A stretch of DNA of 64,000 nt from Bacteroidales bacterium. Its GTDB lineage: Bacteria; Bacteroidota; Bacteroidia; Bacteroidales; UBA932. Under the pieces are notes generated by a model. The model searched no databases, had not been told where the DNA came from, and was given only the letters and a program-made list of their open reading frames with translations. Of the stretch, positions 36,699 to 45,669 are shown one piece after another (within the stretch, counting starts at the first letter, position 1; the number at the start of each line of letters is the position of its first letter). The stretch spans positions 51,386 to 115,385 of the forward strand of contig JAGAIY010000023.1 of the NCBI GenBank assembly GCA_017626355.1, read 5' to 3'. Both the position numbers and the translations under genes were made by a program.

Positions 36699-39197
36699 AT
36701 GAACAAGTTAAGATATATGATTCTCGCTATGGCGGCTGTGCTGTCATTCGCGGTGGTCTCTTGCGGTCCGGAAGAAACCTATACTCCGGGCGAGCCTGAT
36801 GTGGAAGGATGCTTCGGCGTGTACTTCCCGTCACAGGAGGCTTCTTCAAGAACCATCACGCTGGATCCGAACCAGGCACGCCGTGTCAAGGTGACGGTAG
36901 CACGTGAGGTTTCCGATGTCGACTATGACATCACCGTACCGGTGGAGATCACCGGTGATGACATCTTCGAGGTGGACGAAATCTATTTCGAAGGTGGTGC
37001 GGCTTCCACTACATTCTGGGTGAACTTCCCTGATGCAGAGGTCGGAGAAAGATATTCATGCACTATCGAGGTAACTGACCCTCAGTTCGTCTCAAACTAC
37101 AGGACAAAGGCCAACTACATCACTCTCAACGTGATAGTAGTAAGCTGGGATGAGATCGGAACAGGTACATTCGTTGACTACAACTTCTCTAATGTCCAGA
37201 CAGGAGAGCCTATGGCTGTCCAGACCAAGATCTACAGGAACAGCAACGACAGGACCCTCTACAGGGTGGATGACCCATATACTGAATTCATGCAGGCTGC
37301 CGGAGCGCTTTCATCGACTCCTGCTCCGGAGTACTTCGAGTTCAGGATCCTCGAGAGAGGTCAGGAGTTCATCGCTTTCGACGGAGCTCAGCCTGTGACC
37401 ATCCCTGTGGACGACCTCGTTCATTACGAGCCTATCTTCACTGCCTATGCAGACCCATCATACGGCGACGCTTACCTCTACCATCCTTCACTCCTCAACG
37501 GATACGAGGATCCTATGACATGGTACGACAACCGTGTCCTCAGCTGGAGCGACGCGTCTAAGACCCAGCCGTCCGTGGTTCAGCTCGCACCGAGCCTCTA
37601 CTTCCCGGCTGCCGGAGGATATGAGCCAAGCATCAGCGCGCTCATCCTCTTCCCTGGAGCTAAGCTCACAGACTACTCAATGAGCATCGTGCCAGGTCTT
37701 TCAGAGAACGGTGAGGTACCTGTTACCGTAACCCTCGGAGAGGACGTGGCTACAGTCAAGTATGCTGTATTCAGCGGAGAACTCGGAGCAGCCCAGCTCA
37801 CTGAAAAGACCGATGCTATCATCGCCGGAAAGATCGAGTGCGAGGAGTTCAAGGAATCAGGTGAGTACAGGATCAAGGGCCTCAAGGAGACAGGACTCTA
37901 CACCCTCGTCGCCGTAGCATATGACAGCGAGGGCAAGAATGTAGGCCATACCAACGCCGTATTCGGCTTCCTCAAGGCCGGAGAGAGCAACCCTGTAACA
38001 ATCAACTGCGGTGTGATCGTTTCAGATAAATATGCACCGGAGGGCTTCACATCCGAGAACTCACTTGAGTTCTACATCTATGGTTCCGACATCAAGAAGG
38101 CTCACTACGGTCTTTACAGAAAGAAGGATGTGGACGAGAAGTTCGAGTCAGTACTCACAGACCTCAAGTCAATCGAGGCTTCAGAGGCAGAGGTAGAGGC
38201 TATCAACACTACAGGTCTCACCGACGTATTCATCCGTCTTAACTCAGGAATGGAGTATGTTCTGGTCGTATGCGCTTCAAACGGCTACGAGGAGAAGGTA
38301 GTGATGGCTGAGGCCAAGCTTGCCGGCGAGATCAATCCTCTCCAGATGTCATACGATCTCGACATGCTTTCACCAGCCGAGACAAAGGCTGATTACTGCA
38401 GGGAGTGGACCTTCTGGTCAGGTACACCTGAATCAAACGGCCGAGTTGAAGTCGGTCCTGTAACCATCACTGACGGCGGAATGGAGACAATCACAATCGA
38501 GAACGAGGACGGAACAAAGGAGGAAATGGAAGTCGACTATGTGAAGGTCAAGGGCTTCTGGAAGCCTGTCATCGATGAGGGATTCATCTCTGACGACACA
38601 ATGAAGTGGCAGTACTACGGTGGAGCAATCGTTCCGCTCCACGGCCATGTAGGAAGCTTCAGGAACTCAGGCGGCGAGCAGCTCAATCTCGAGATGATTT
38701 CATTCTTCACAAGCGGAAACGGAGGATATGCCGACGGAGCAGTCTGCGGTGCATTCACCGATGAAGGCCATATCGCATTCGTCGACATGGAGACCGGTAA
38801 CTACGATGATATGGGTTCTTACTGGTTCACATCACTCGGAGTATTCGACTCGAAGGGCAACTATCAGGGTGACATGATCGCTTACGACGAGATGATGTTC
38901 ATCGACGCTGATAAGCTCGGCAACAAGGAGGAGTCACAGACTTCTGCCCAGTCTATGCTCCAGCAGGTCAAGAAGAACTTCCAGAAGAACTACAACTTCG
39001 TGGAGTACAGACGCTACCAGCTTTACGATGCGATTGACAGCGTGTTCTCAAGAGTGGACTCATTCGGTGAAAAGGCAGGTCTTGAAACTGATTTCGAGCG
39101 TCCTCAGGTGAACGTTTCTGTCGAGCAGGTAACCGACATGACCACAGGAGTCTTCAGATACGCAGGAAAGCCTGTATCTGCAGCTTCACGCAAATAA
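36699..39197 (+). CDS. Large surface lipoprotein accessory to SusCD (fourth operon)
   Basis: This 832-aa protein has a lipobox (VVSC, Cys22) followed by GPEETYTPGEPDVEG. Residues 40-150 are a beta sandwich (RVKVTVAREVSDVDYDITVP). Residues about 150-320 hold the domain shared with the 314-aa lipoprotein of the right module. Residues 325-580 look like two fibronectin/Ig-like modules, and 590-830 form a C-terminal domain with Trp-rich and Asp-rich turns. I do not recognise a named family. The place after SusD and before a surface protease suggests substrate binding on the cell surface. Confidence 0.75.
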   Translation: MNKLRYMILAMAAVLSFAVVSCGPEETYTPGEPDVEGCFGVYFPSQEASSRTITLDPNQARRVKVTVAREVSDVDYDITVPVEITGDDIFEVDEIYFEGGAASTTFWVNFPDAEVGERYSCTIEVTDPQFVSNYRTKANYITLNVIVVSWDEIGTGTFVDYNFSNVQTGEPMAVQTKIYRNSNDRTLYRVDDPYTEFMQAAGALSSTPAPEYFEFRILERGQEFIAFDGAQPVTIPVDDLVHYEPIFTAYADPSYGDAYLYHPSLLNGYEDPMTWYDNRVLSWSDASKTQPSVVQLAPSLYFPAAGGYEPSISALILFPGAKLTDYSMSIVPGLSENGEVPVTVTLGEDVATVKYAVFSGELGAAQLTEKTDAIIAGKIECEEFKESGEYRIKGLKETGLYTLVAVAYDSEGKNVGHTNAVFGFLKAGESNPVTINCGVIVSDKYAPEGFTSENSLEFYIYGSDIKKAHYGLYRKKDVDEKFESVLTDLKSIEASEAEVEAINTTGLTDVFIRLNSGMEYVLVVCASNGYEEKVVMAEAKLAGEINPLQMSYDLDMLSPAETKADYCREWTFWSGTPESNGRVEVGPVTITDGGMETITIENEDGTKEEMEVDYVKVKGFWKPVIDEGFISDDTMKWQYYGGAIVPLHGHVGSFRNSGGEQLNLEMISFFTSGNGGYADGAVCGAFTDEGHIAFVDMETGNYDDMGSYWFTSLGVFDSKGNYQGDMIAYDEMMFIDADKLGNKEESQTSAQSMLQQVKKNFQKNYNFVEYRRYQLYDAIDSVFSRVDSFGEKAGLETDFERPQVNVSVEQVTDMTTGVFRYAGKPVSAASRK

Positions 39198-39205
39198 CAT
39201 AGATT

Positions 39206-41203
39206 ATGATCAACAGAAAGACATTTCTGCGCATGATGATGCTGCCATTGACCGCAATGGCAGCATTGTCGTGCACTGCAGAGCTCGATCCATCAGTTGA
39301 GATGGAGAACGGCAGACTTGCCAAAATCACCAACACCCCTGAGAATGTATGTCAGGAAAGCGTATTGATACAGGTTACGGCCGGCACAGACGCTGCTTCA
39401 CTTGAAAGCGGTCTTGCAGGCATGGCAGCTGTGGAAAGGGTTTTCCCTGACGTTCCGGGAAAGGAAGAGAAAGCGGCTTCCTTCGGTCTCGACAGATGGT
39501 ACAAAGCTATTGTTGCCGAAGGCCATAAGATCGAATCTGTCGCAAAGTCGGCTGCGATGCTTGAGTGCGTTTCAAAGGTAGAGTACAACACCTTGGCAGT
39601 CAAGGCATCTGACGGAAGACACTATCCTTACACTCCAGCCCCTGTGACAAAGGCTGACGGACGCATCTTCAATGACCCGTCACTCAGCGACCAGTGGCAC
39701 TACATCAACACAGGTGACAAGAGCATCGCGGCTTCCGCTTATGCAGGAGCAGACATCAATGTAAAGGACGTATGGAATCTTGTGACCGGAGATCCTTCAA
39801 TCATTGTGGCTGTAGTCGACGAAGGTGTGAAGCATACCCACCCTGACCTCGCGGCCAACATGTGGGTCAACACAGGCGAGATTCCGGGAAACGGCATCGA
39901 CGATGACAAGAACGGTTATGTGGATGATGTCCACGGATACAATTTCCGCTCGCAGGGCCCGATCTCTTGGACAGGTGAAGGCGACAGCGGACACGGAACC
40001 CACATTGCCGGAACAATCGCAGCTGTCAACAACAACAGGACAGGAGTTGTCGGCATTGCGGGAGGAAGCGGCAACAATGACGGAGTGAAGATCATGGGCT
40101 GCCAGATCCACGACGGAATGAACGCTGCAAGCGGTGATGTCACAGCGAAGGCCATCAGATATGCGGCTGACATGGGTGCCTCGATCATCCAGTGCTCATG
40201 GGGATATCCTGCCGGATACTACAAGGACGACAAGACTTACAAGGAGCTCTACCCTCTCGAATTTGCAGCCATCGAGTATTTCGAGTCTACAAAGAACAAC
40301 AGCGTGCTTAACGGCGGCATCGCCATCTTCGCATCAGGAAACGACGGTCTCGCCTATGCTTCATATCCGGGAGCATACAAGGACTACATCTGCGTTTCTG
40401 CCTTCGGCCCTGACTACCTTCCTGCATACTATACCAACTATGGTCCGGGATGTAACATCATCGCACCAGGCGGTGAGGCTTATCTTCCGCCTTGGGACAG
40501 CATGAAGGGCCTCGTGCTTTCGACGCTCTGTTCGGAGACCAACGATGGAGAAGACTACGGCTACATGCAGGGTACCTCAATGGCCTGCCCTCATGTCTCA
40601 GGTATTGCAGCTCTCGGTCTCGCCTACGCGAAGAAACTCGGCAAGAAGTTCACTGTCAAGGAGTTCAAGGATATGATCGTGACATCTGCCAACGAGTTCG
40701 AATCGAGACTTGACGGCAAGAAGACTTATGATCCTAGCGGAGCGGCGGACGGAGCAAAGACTCTCGATCTGGGTAAATACCGCAACATGATGGGCTCAGG
40801 ATCAATCGATGCCTGGACTCTTATGATGAAGATCGAGGGCGTTCCATGCATCAGCGCGATCACCGGAAAGAACCAGTGGCTTGATGTTTCCGATTTCTTC
40901 GGCACCTCGTCAGTCAACCTCACCTTCATCGGTGAAGAGCTTGACAACGGCGGCATCAAGGTGGAGGTGAACGCAAAGGGACGCGAGTCTCTCGGTCTTG
41001 CCGAGGAGCCTTACATGAAGAACGGCCGTCTCTATGTCCATCCGACAAAGGCAGGTTCTGCGAAGTTTACCGTAAGGGCCATTGCCGGAGGCAGCGAAAT
41101 CGGAAGTGACGCCGCTATCGGAGGCATGGAAGTGACACAGGAGATTTCAGTAATTGCAAGATCAGTCAAATCTGAGAACAACGGTCTCGGAGGATGGTTA
41201 TAA
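39206..41203 (+). CDS. S8 subtilisin-like protease lipoprotein (fourth operon)
   Basis: This 665-aa lipoprotein has a lipobox (MAALSC, Cys23), a propeptide (about 40-150) and the triad Asp205 (VVDEGVKHTHPDL), His263 (GHGTHIAGT) and Ser458 (GTSMACPHVSG). An insert GNGIDDDKNGYVDD near 229 looks like a calcium-binding loop. The tail (about 550-665) is a beta domain without any T9SS sorting motif. It is therefore probably kept on the cell by its lipid anchor, unlike the two T9SS-tailed relatives. All three share the FNDPxxxxQWHY junction between propeptide and enzyme. Likely to cut protein for import by the adjacent SusCD. Confidence 0.9.
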   Translation: MINRKTFLRMMMLPLTAMAALSCTAELDPSVEMENGRLAKITNTPENVCQESVLIQVTAGTDAASLESGLAGMAAVERVFPDVPGKEEKAASFGLDRWYKAIVAEGHKIESVAKSAAMLECVSKVEYNTLAVKASDGRHYPYTPAPVTKADGRIFNDPSLSDQWHYINTGDKSIAASAYAGADINVKDVWNLVTGDPSIIVAVVDEGVKHTHPDLAANMWVNTGEIPGNGIDDDKNGYVDDVHGYNFRSQGPISWTGEGDSGHGTHIAGTIAAVNNNRTGVVGIAGGSGNNDGVKIMGCQIHDGMNAASGDVTAKAIRYAADMGASIIQCSWGYPAGYYKDDKTYKELYPLEFAAIEYFESTKNNSVLNGGIAIFASGNDGLAYASYPGAYKDYICVSAFGPDYLPAYYTNYGPGCNIIAPGGEAYLPPWDSMKGLVLSTLCSETNDGEDYGYMQGTSMACPHVSGIAALGLAYAKKLGKKFTVKEFKDMIVTSANEFESRLDGKKTYDPSGAADGAKTLDLGKYRNMMGSGSIDAWTLMMKIEGVPCISAITGKNQWLDVSDFFGTSSVNLTFIGEELDNGGIKVEVNAKGRESLGLAEEPYMKNGRLYVHPTKAGSAKFTVRAIAGGSEIGSDAAIGGMEVTQEISVIARSVKSENNGLGGWL

Positions 41204-41220
41204 TATAAAATGACGATATC

Positions 41221-41625
41221 ATGAAAAGATTAATAAGCATGCTCCTGATCGGAGCTTCGTTAATCCTCTGCGGATGCGGAAACGGTAACGGTGACGGAGG
41301 AAAGGATGAAAAGGCGATAGACATCACCGGTACATGGGAACTCACAGGTATAGAGATCACCAAGGCGGCTCAGCTCGGAGACGAGACCATCGAGGTGACA
41401 ATCACCTTCAATGCCGACAAGACCTTCTCCATGAGCCAGATGCTCGGAGACGGAAGGCCTAAGGAGTTCAGCGGAACATGGGCTCTTACAGAGACCACCC
41501 TCACAGGAAAGTACTCCAACGGAAAGGCATGGGGCAGTTCATACACAGTAAACGTGGAGAATGCTGTCCTCACCATGATTCCGGAAACAGAGGCTGAGAT
41601 CTACACATACAGAAAGAAGAACTGA
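41221..41625 (+). CDS. Lipocalin-like domain lipoprotein
   Basis: This 134-aa protein has a lipobox (ILCGC) and then a lipocalin-like repeat start, DITGTWELTGIEI. It continues TITFNADKTFSMSQML and FSGTWALTETTLTGKYSNG, a pattern seen in small Bacteroidota lipocalin-like lipoproteins. It closes the fourth operon, 17 nt after the protease and 1 nt before YhhN. The ligand is unknown. Confidence 0.75.
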   Translation: MKRLISMLLIGASLILCGCGNGNGDGGKDEKAIDITGTWELTGIEITKAAQLGDETIEVTITFNADKTFSMSQMLGDGRPKEFSGTWALTETTLTGKYSNGKAWGSSYTVNVENAVLTMIPETEAEIYTYRKKN

Positions 41626-41626
41626 T

Positions 41627-42316
41627 ATGTCGGTTTTCAGAATAGAGGAAAGAAAGATAAGGCCGGCCGCACTTGCTGCGGCAGGTCTTTTTCTGCTTTT
41701 TGCCGCTCTTTTCTTTTCACCGGTAAAGATACCTCACAAGATATCATTCACCCTTGCAAGCGCGTTCATAGCCTCGTTATGGCTGTGTCCGTGGCAGATC
41801 AGCCTGGCCCTGCTGTTTTCCGCTCTGGGAGATTATTTCGGTTCATGCCATAATTTCCTCGGCCAGATGGGCTTCTTCGCCTTGGCTCATGTGTTCTATG
41901 TCTGGTACTTCGTAAAGAGATGGCTGACCAAGGTAGAGCATGACAGGAAACTGACCGCCAAGGCCAAGGGACTTGCCTTCATGCTTCTTCTGATGATAGC
42001 AGCCCTGCTTGCCGTTGTATTCACACAGATAGTACCTCACGCCCCTGAGGGCATAATACGCATCGGTGTGAGCATCTATGCCGTACTCATATCCGCAATG
42101 CTTTATTTCGCCCTTCTGCAGCGAAGCAGCCTCTTCGCCTTGGGAGCGGTGCTGTTTGTATTTTCAGATTTCATCCTTGCATGGAACAAGTTCGTGGAAC
42201 CGATTCCGTACAGCGGACTTCTGATAATGATCCCATACTACTCCGGACAGTTCCTTCTGTTCATGCGGTCAACACCTTACAGAGTGAAAAAAGGACTGAG
42301 AGGGCTGAGATTTTAA
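41627..42316 (+). CDS. YhhN family membrane protein (lysoplasmalogenase-like)
   Basis: This 229-aa protein has about eight membrane segments. YhhN signatures are LLFSALGDYFGS near residue 64, QMGFFALAHVFYVWYF near 79 and GAVLFVFSDFILAWNKF near 172. The conserved acidic residues in GD and SD fit the family, some of whose members cleave lysoplasmalogen. It begins 1 nt after the lipocalin-like gene, so it is probably co-transcribed, but its function looks unrelated to protease foraging. Confidence 0.85.
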   Translation: MSVFRIEERKIRPAALAAAGLFLLFAALFFSPVKIPHKISFTLASAFIASLWLCPWQISLALLFSALGDYFGSCHNFLGQMGFFALAHVFYVWYFVKRWLTKVEHDRKLTAKAKGLAFMLLLMIAALLAVVFTQIVPHAPEGIIRIGVSIYAVLISAMLYFALLQRSSLFALGAVLFVFSDFILAWNKFVEPIPYSGLLIMIPYYSGQFLLFMRSTPYRVKKGLRGLRF

Positions 42317-42341
42317 AGTAACATTAGTGCATTTTCATAAT

Positions 42342-42358
42342 TTGGCACGGAATTGGAT
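42342..42358 (+). promoter_or_regulatory. Sigma-54-like -24/-12 element
   Basis: TTGGCACGGAATTGGAT fits the -24 half (TTGGCACG) fully and the -12 half (TTGCW) only partly. It lies in the loop of an inverted repeat (GTGCATTTTCA/TGAAATGCAC, about 42328-42373). The following transcript would meet a terminator within about 80 nt. Tentative. Confidence 0.35.
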
Positions 42359-42411
42359 AATTCGTGAAATGCACTTAATTGTTACATAAATATTGATAAA
42401 TAATGGTTCGA

Positions 42412-42458
42412 TATCCGGGACTGGCCGTGAGGCAAGCCCCGGTTTTTCGAGCCGGATA
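42412..42458 (+). terminator. Terminator with competing outer stem
   Basis: CCGGG (42415-42419) pairs with CCCGG (42438-42442) through an imperfect stem and GTGA loop, followed by TTTTT (42443-42447). An alternative outer stem, TATCCGG (42412-42418) with CCGGATA (42452-42458), would break it. It may end the fourth operon or attenuate the META lipoprotein gene. Confidence 0.55.
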
Positions 42459-42471
42459 AGACAAGACAGAC

Positions 42472-42873
42472 ATGAAACGAATTTTAACTGCAATAATCTT
42501 TACAGCAATGACTCTGACATCATGCTCAAACAAAGTTGACCTCAACGGAGAGTGGAAGATCATTTCTGTCGGCTCGGAAAAGGTCATGGAGACAGAAGCC
42601 CCACCGACTCTTTCCTTCGATGCGGCGACAGGCAGATTCCACGGATATACGGGAGTCAATATAGTAAACGGTGACTATGTCCAGAAAGGACGCAAGCTTA
42701 CTTTGAACGGTCTCGGAGCAACAATGATGGCCGGCCCTGAAGAGGATATGGCTCTTGAAAGGAAGATACTCGACACCTACTCACAGGTGCAGTCCACAAA
42801 GCTGTCCGATGACGGAGAACTCCATCTGCTGAATGCCGAAAAAGCCACCGTCATGATACTGAAAAGACGCTAG
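42472..42873 (+). CDS. META/HslJ-like domain lipoprotein
   Basis: This 133-aa lipoprotein has a lipobox (TLTSC). It has the META-domain layout: LNGEWKIISVGSE, PTLSFDAATGRFHGYTGVNIVNGDY, LTLNGLGATMMAGPEEDMALERKIL, and a closing strand ATVMILKR. The usual GCN of HslJ is GVN here. HslJ-type proteins sit in the envelope and their role is poorly known. Its stop codon lies within a terminator. Confidence 0.85.
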   Translation: MKRILTAIIFTAMTLTSCSNKVDLNGEWKIISVGSEKVMETEAPPTLSFDAATGRFHGYTGVNIVNGDYVQKGRKLTLNGLGATMMAGPEEDMALERKILDTYSQVQSTKLSDDGELHLLNAEKATVMILKRR

Positions 42874-42896
42874 CCTTTCGGCTAACGTCTTTTTTA
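42865..42896 (+). terminator. Rho-independent terminator of the META lipoprotein gene
   Basis: AGACGCTAGCC pairs with GGCTAACGTCT with one mismatch and a TTTC loop, followed by a run of T. It overlaps the stop codon and lies between convergent genes. Confidence 0.8.
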
Positions 42897-43286
42897 TTGT
42901 TCGTCTGCAAGCTCTCTGTCCATCCTGTCCTGATCGAAGTCGCTGAAGATCTCACTGGCCTTGGCAGCTGCCATAGCCTTGACTTCAGGAGTGATGTTCT
43001 TCCATATAGCATGAAGAGCCAGGAGAATGGCGGAGAGGTCATCTGTGAAGCCTACTACCGGCAGCACGTCTGGAAGAAGGTCAAGGGGGAGGATGAAATA
43101 TCCCAAGGCTCCGAGTATGGTCGCCTTGTCCTTTTTAGGTACAGAAGGGACCTTGAGCACATAATAAAGCAGAAGCACGGCATAGACAATCTTCTGCCCG
43201 GCCCTTTTAGCGACCTTGGTCAGCTTACCCGAGAATTTCTGTTCCGAATAGTGGCCCTGATACCTCTGTATATCCTTTTCCTTCAT
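42894..43286 (-). CDS. YkvA family (DUF1232) protein
   Basis: This 130-aa protein contains the YkvA core: KKDKATILGALGYFILPLDLLPDVLPVVGFTDD, with the conserved LPxDLxPDxxP motif near residue 72. There is one hydrophobic segment, so it is probably membrane-associated. Its start overlaps the RNase R stop by one base (TAATG), so it is translationally coupled to rnr. The molecular role of the family is unknown. Confidence 0.85.
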   Translation of the reverse strand: MKEKDIQRYQGHYSEQKFSGKLTKVAKRAGQKIVYAVLLLYYVLKVPSVPKKDKATILGALGYFILPLDLLPDVLPVVGFTDDLSAILLALHAIWKNITPEVKAMAAAKASEIFSDFDQDRMDRELADEQ

Positions 43287-45667
43287 TATTTCTGTTCGAG
43301 CTTTCTTGGCTTCCTGCCTGATGACTTACGCGATTTCTTTTTCGATTCCTGTATGGCCTTGCGGATTTTCTCCTTTCTGGCTGCCTTGTTGATGCCGACG
43401 GTCACATTGTCGAAATCTCCGTCAGCTCCCTTCACGAAGGAAGTTCCGCGTCCATGTTCATAATCTATACGGTCATATATCCTATCCTCGGAACCGGTCT
43501 CCACAAGCTCATAATCAAGAAGCTTCTGCTCAAGATTGGTCTTCTTGACCCTTATTCTTACAGGATCGCCGAGATTATACACTATTCTTGAACGCCTTCC
43601 CACAAGCCTGTAATGCTCCTGGTCGAATTCGAAGAAGTCGCTCTTGATGTCCCTGAGCGGCACCATACCCTCGATCTTGGTAGGCTCCACCTCCACATAC
43701 ATGCCCCACTCGGTCAGACCCGAGATATGGCCCTCGAACTCATATCCGACCTTATCCTGCATGAACTCCACAAGCTTGTACTTGATGCTTGCGCGTTCTG
43801 CTTCGGCAGCAATTATTTCTCTTTCGGTGGAATGCTTGCAAAGCTTGTCGAAAGTTTCCTGCCTTGCAGACTCCCCTCCTTCAAGATAACGGGCCAGAAG
43901 CCTGTGCACCATCATATCGGGATAACGGCGGATCGGCGAAGTGAAATGAGTGTAATACTTGAATGCGAGTCCGTAATGACCCAGATTCTCGGTATCGTAA
44001 CGCGCCTTGGCCATCGTCCTGAGCGAAAGAAGCTCTATGGCATTGTATTCCGGCGTATCCTTCGCCTTTTCAAAGAGGGAATTGAGTTCCTTGGAGATCT
44101 CCTTTCCGTTGTTGGTAGGGCCGAGCTTATAGCCGAAATTGCCTATGAAGTTCTTGAGATTCTCCAGCTTTTCCTGATTAGGCTCATCGTGCACACGATA
44201 GACAAAGGTCTTTATCTGCTTTCTGCCCCTTGCAGGAGTCTCGCCCACACCCTTGCAGCCTGTAGCCACGAATTCGGCCACGCTTCTGTTTGCAAGCAGC
44301 ATGAACTCCTCTATGAGCCAGTTAGCCTCCTTGCTGACCTTCTGGCAGACATCCACAGGACGGCCCTTTTCATCCACGATGACCTTCATCTCCGGCCTTT
44401 CGAAGCTTATGGCACCGCTGGCAAACCTCTTGCGTCTGAGCTTGGAAGCCAGTGAGTTCATTATAAGCACAGCTTCCTTCTGTTCCCTCGGGATAAGGGT
44501 ATCCTGAGCAATGCCGTCCGTACCGCCCTTCATATCCATGTCAAGAGCCTTGTTTCCGGCCTCGATCACCTGCTGGGCATCTTCATAAGCGAACCTGTAG
44601 TCCGACCTTATGACTGTCCTGCCGAACCACTGGGAAACTATCCTTGCCAGAGGTGTGATCACGAAGACAGCCGAGAATGTCAGCTTCTCCTCGTTCGGTC
44701 TGAGCGAGCAGAGCTTGTTGGAAAGCTTTTCAGGGAGCATAGGGACAGTCCTGTCCACGAGATATACGGAAGTTCCTCTGCTCTTCGCCTCGTCATCGAC
44801 GACAGAACCCGGGCGCACATAATGGGTTACATCGGCAATATGGACACCCACCTCATAATTGCCGTCCTCGAGACGGCGGAAAGAGATGGCGTCATCGAAA
44901 TCCTTAGCATCCGCAGGGTCTATGGTAAAGGTAAGGACATCTCTGAAATCCCTGCGTCCGGCGATATCCTCCGCGGTGATCTCCTCGGGGATAACATCCG
45001 CAGCATTGGCTACAGCCGATTCAAAACGATAAGGAAGGGCATATTCGGCAAGGATGGCATGCATCTCTGTGTCATTCTCACCCGGCTCTCCGAGCACATC
45101 CACAAGATGACCGCGAGGATTGGACTCATGTCTCGGCCAGTCGTCAACAACGGCCGCCACCTTCATGCCGGACCTTACCGGCAGTTCGCGCCTGCCCCCC
45201 TCCTCAAGCATTTCATAGACATTGCAGACGGAGAATACATCACCGTCCTTAGGTCTGAGCCATCCGGTCTCATCCCTCTGAGGTTCATCCTTTCCCTTAT
45301 GCCTGCGATAACGCACCGCATCGCTCTGAGCGATCGGAATGGAAATGTCATAAGGCATGAAACGGCTCTCCATGAGCACCCATGCCTGATTTCCCACGAC
45401 ATGAAGGATACCGATGAACGGTTTGGCAGAACGTTCGACGATCTCGATGATCTCACCCTCGCGACGCTGGCGGTCTGTCTTTTCACGGGTCACCGAGACC
45501 CTTACAATATCTCCGTTAAGGGCGCCACGGGTCTTTGATGCCTTGACAAAGACATCGTCTTCAGAATCCTCGGACACGACAAAGGCAAAGCCTTCGCGCG
45601 TCATCTGTACCTTTCCTGTAACCTGTGGGAAAACCCTTTTCTGCTGCTTTCTTTTTCTTTTTGACAT
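43286..45667 (-). CDS. rnr: Ribonuclease R
   Basis: This 793-aa 3'-5' exoribonuclease has an N-terminal cold-shock/winged region (GKVQMTREGFAFVVSED near residue 18). The RNB catalytic core has DPADAKDFDDAISF near 257 with its metal-binding aspartates, followed by TSPIRRYPDMMVHRLL near 588. A C-terminal S1 domain (GHISGLTEWGMYVEV near 655) and a basic tail (KKKSRKSSGRKPRK) complete it. The length is typical. It degrades structured RNA and acts in rRNA and tmRNA quality control. It follows nhaA by 2 nt. Confidence 0.96.
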   Translation of the reverse strand: MSKRKRKQQKRVFPQVTGKVQMTREGFAFVVSEDSEDDVFVKASKTRGALNGDIVRVSVTREKTDRQRREGEIIEIVERSAKPFIGILHVVGNQAWVLMESRFMPYDISIPIAQSDAVRYRRHKGKDEPQRDETGWLRPKDGDVFSVCNVYEMLEEGGRRELPVRSGMKVAAVVDDWPRHESNPRGHLVDVLGEPGENDTEMHAILAEYALPYRFESAVANAADVIPEEITAEDIAGRRDFRDVLTFTIDPADAKDFDDAISFRRLEDGNYEVGVHIADVTHYVRPGSVVDDEAKSRGTSVYLVDRTVPMLPEKLSNKLCSLRPNEEKLTFSAVFVITPLARIVSQWFGRTVIRSDYRFAYEDAQQVIEAGNKALDMDMKGGTDGIAQDTLIPREQKEAVLIMNSLASKLRRKRFASGAISFERPEMKVIVDEKGRPVDVCQKVSKEANWLIEEFMLLANRSVAEFVATGCKGVGETPARGRKQIKTFVYRVHDEPNQEKLENLKNFIGNFGYKLGPTNNGKEISKELNSLFEKAKDTPEYNAIELLSLRTMAKARYDTENLGHYGLAFKYYTHFTSPIRRYPDMMVHRLLARYLEGGESARQETFDKLCKHSTEREIIAAEAERASIKYKLVEFMQDKVGYEFEGHISGLTEWGMYVEVEPTKIEGMVPLRDIKSDFFEFDQEHYRLVGRRSRIVYNLGDPVRIRVKKTNLEQKLLDYELVETGSEDRIYDRIDYEHGRGTSFVKGADGDFDNVTVGINKAARKEKIRKAIQESKKKSRKSSGRKPRKLEQK

Positions 45668-45669
45668 GC

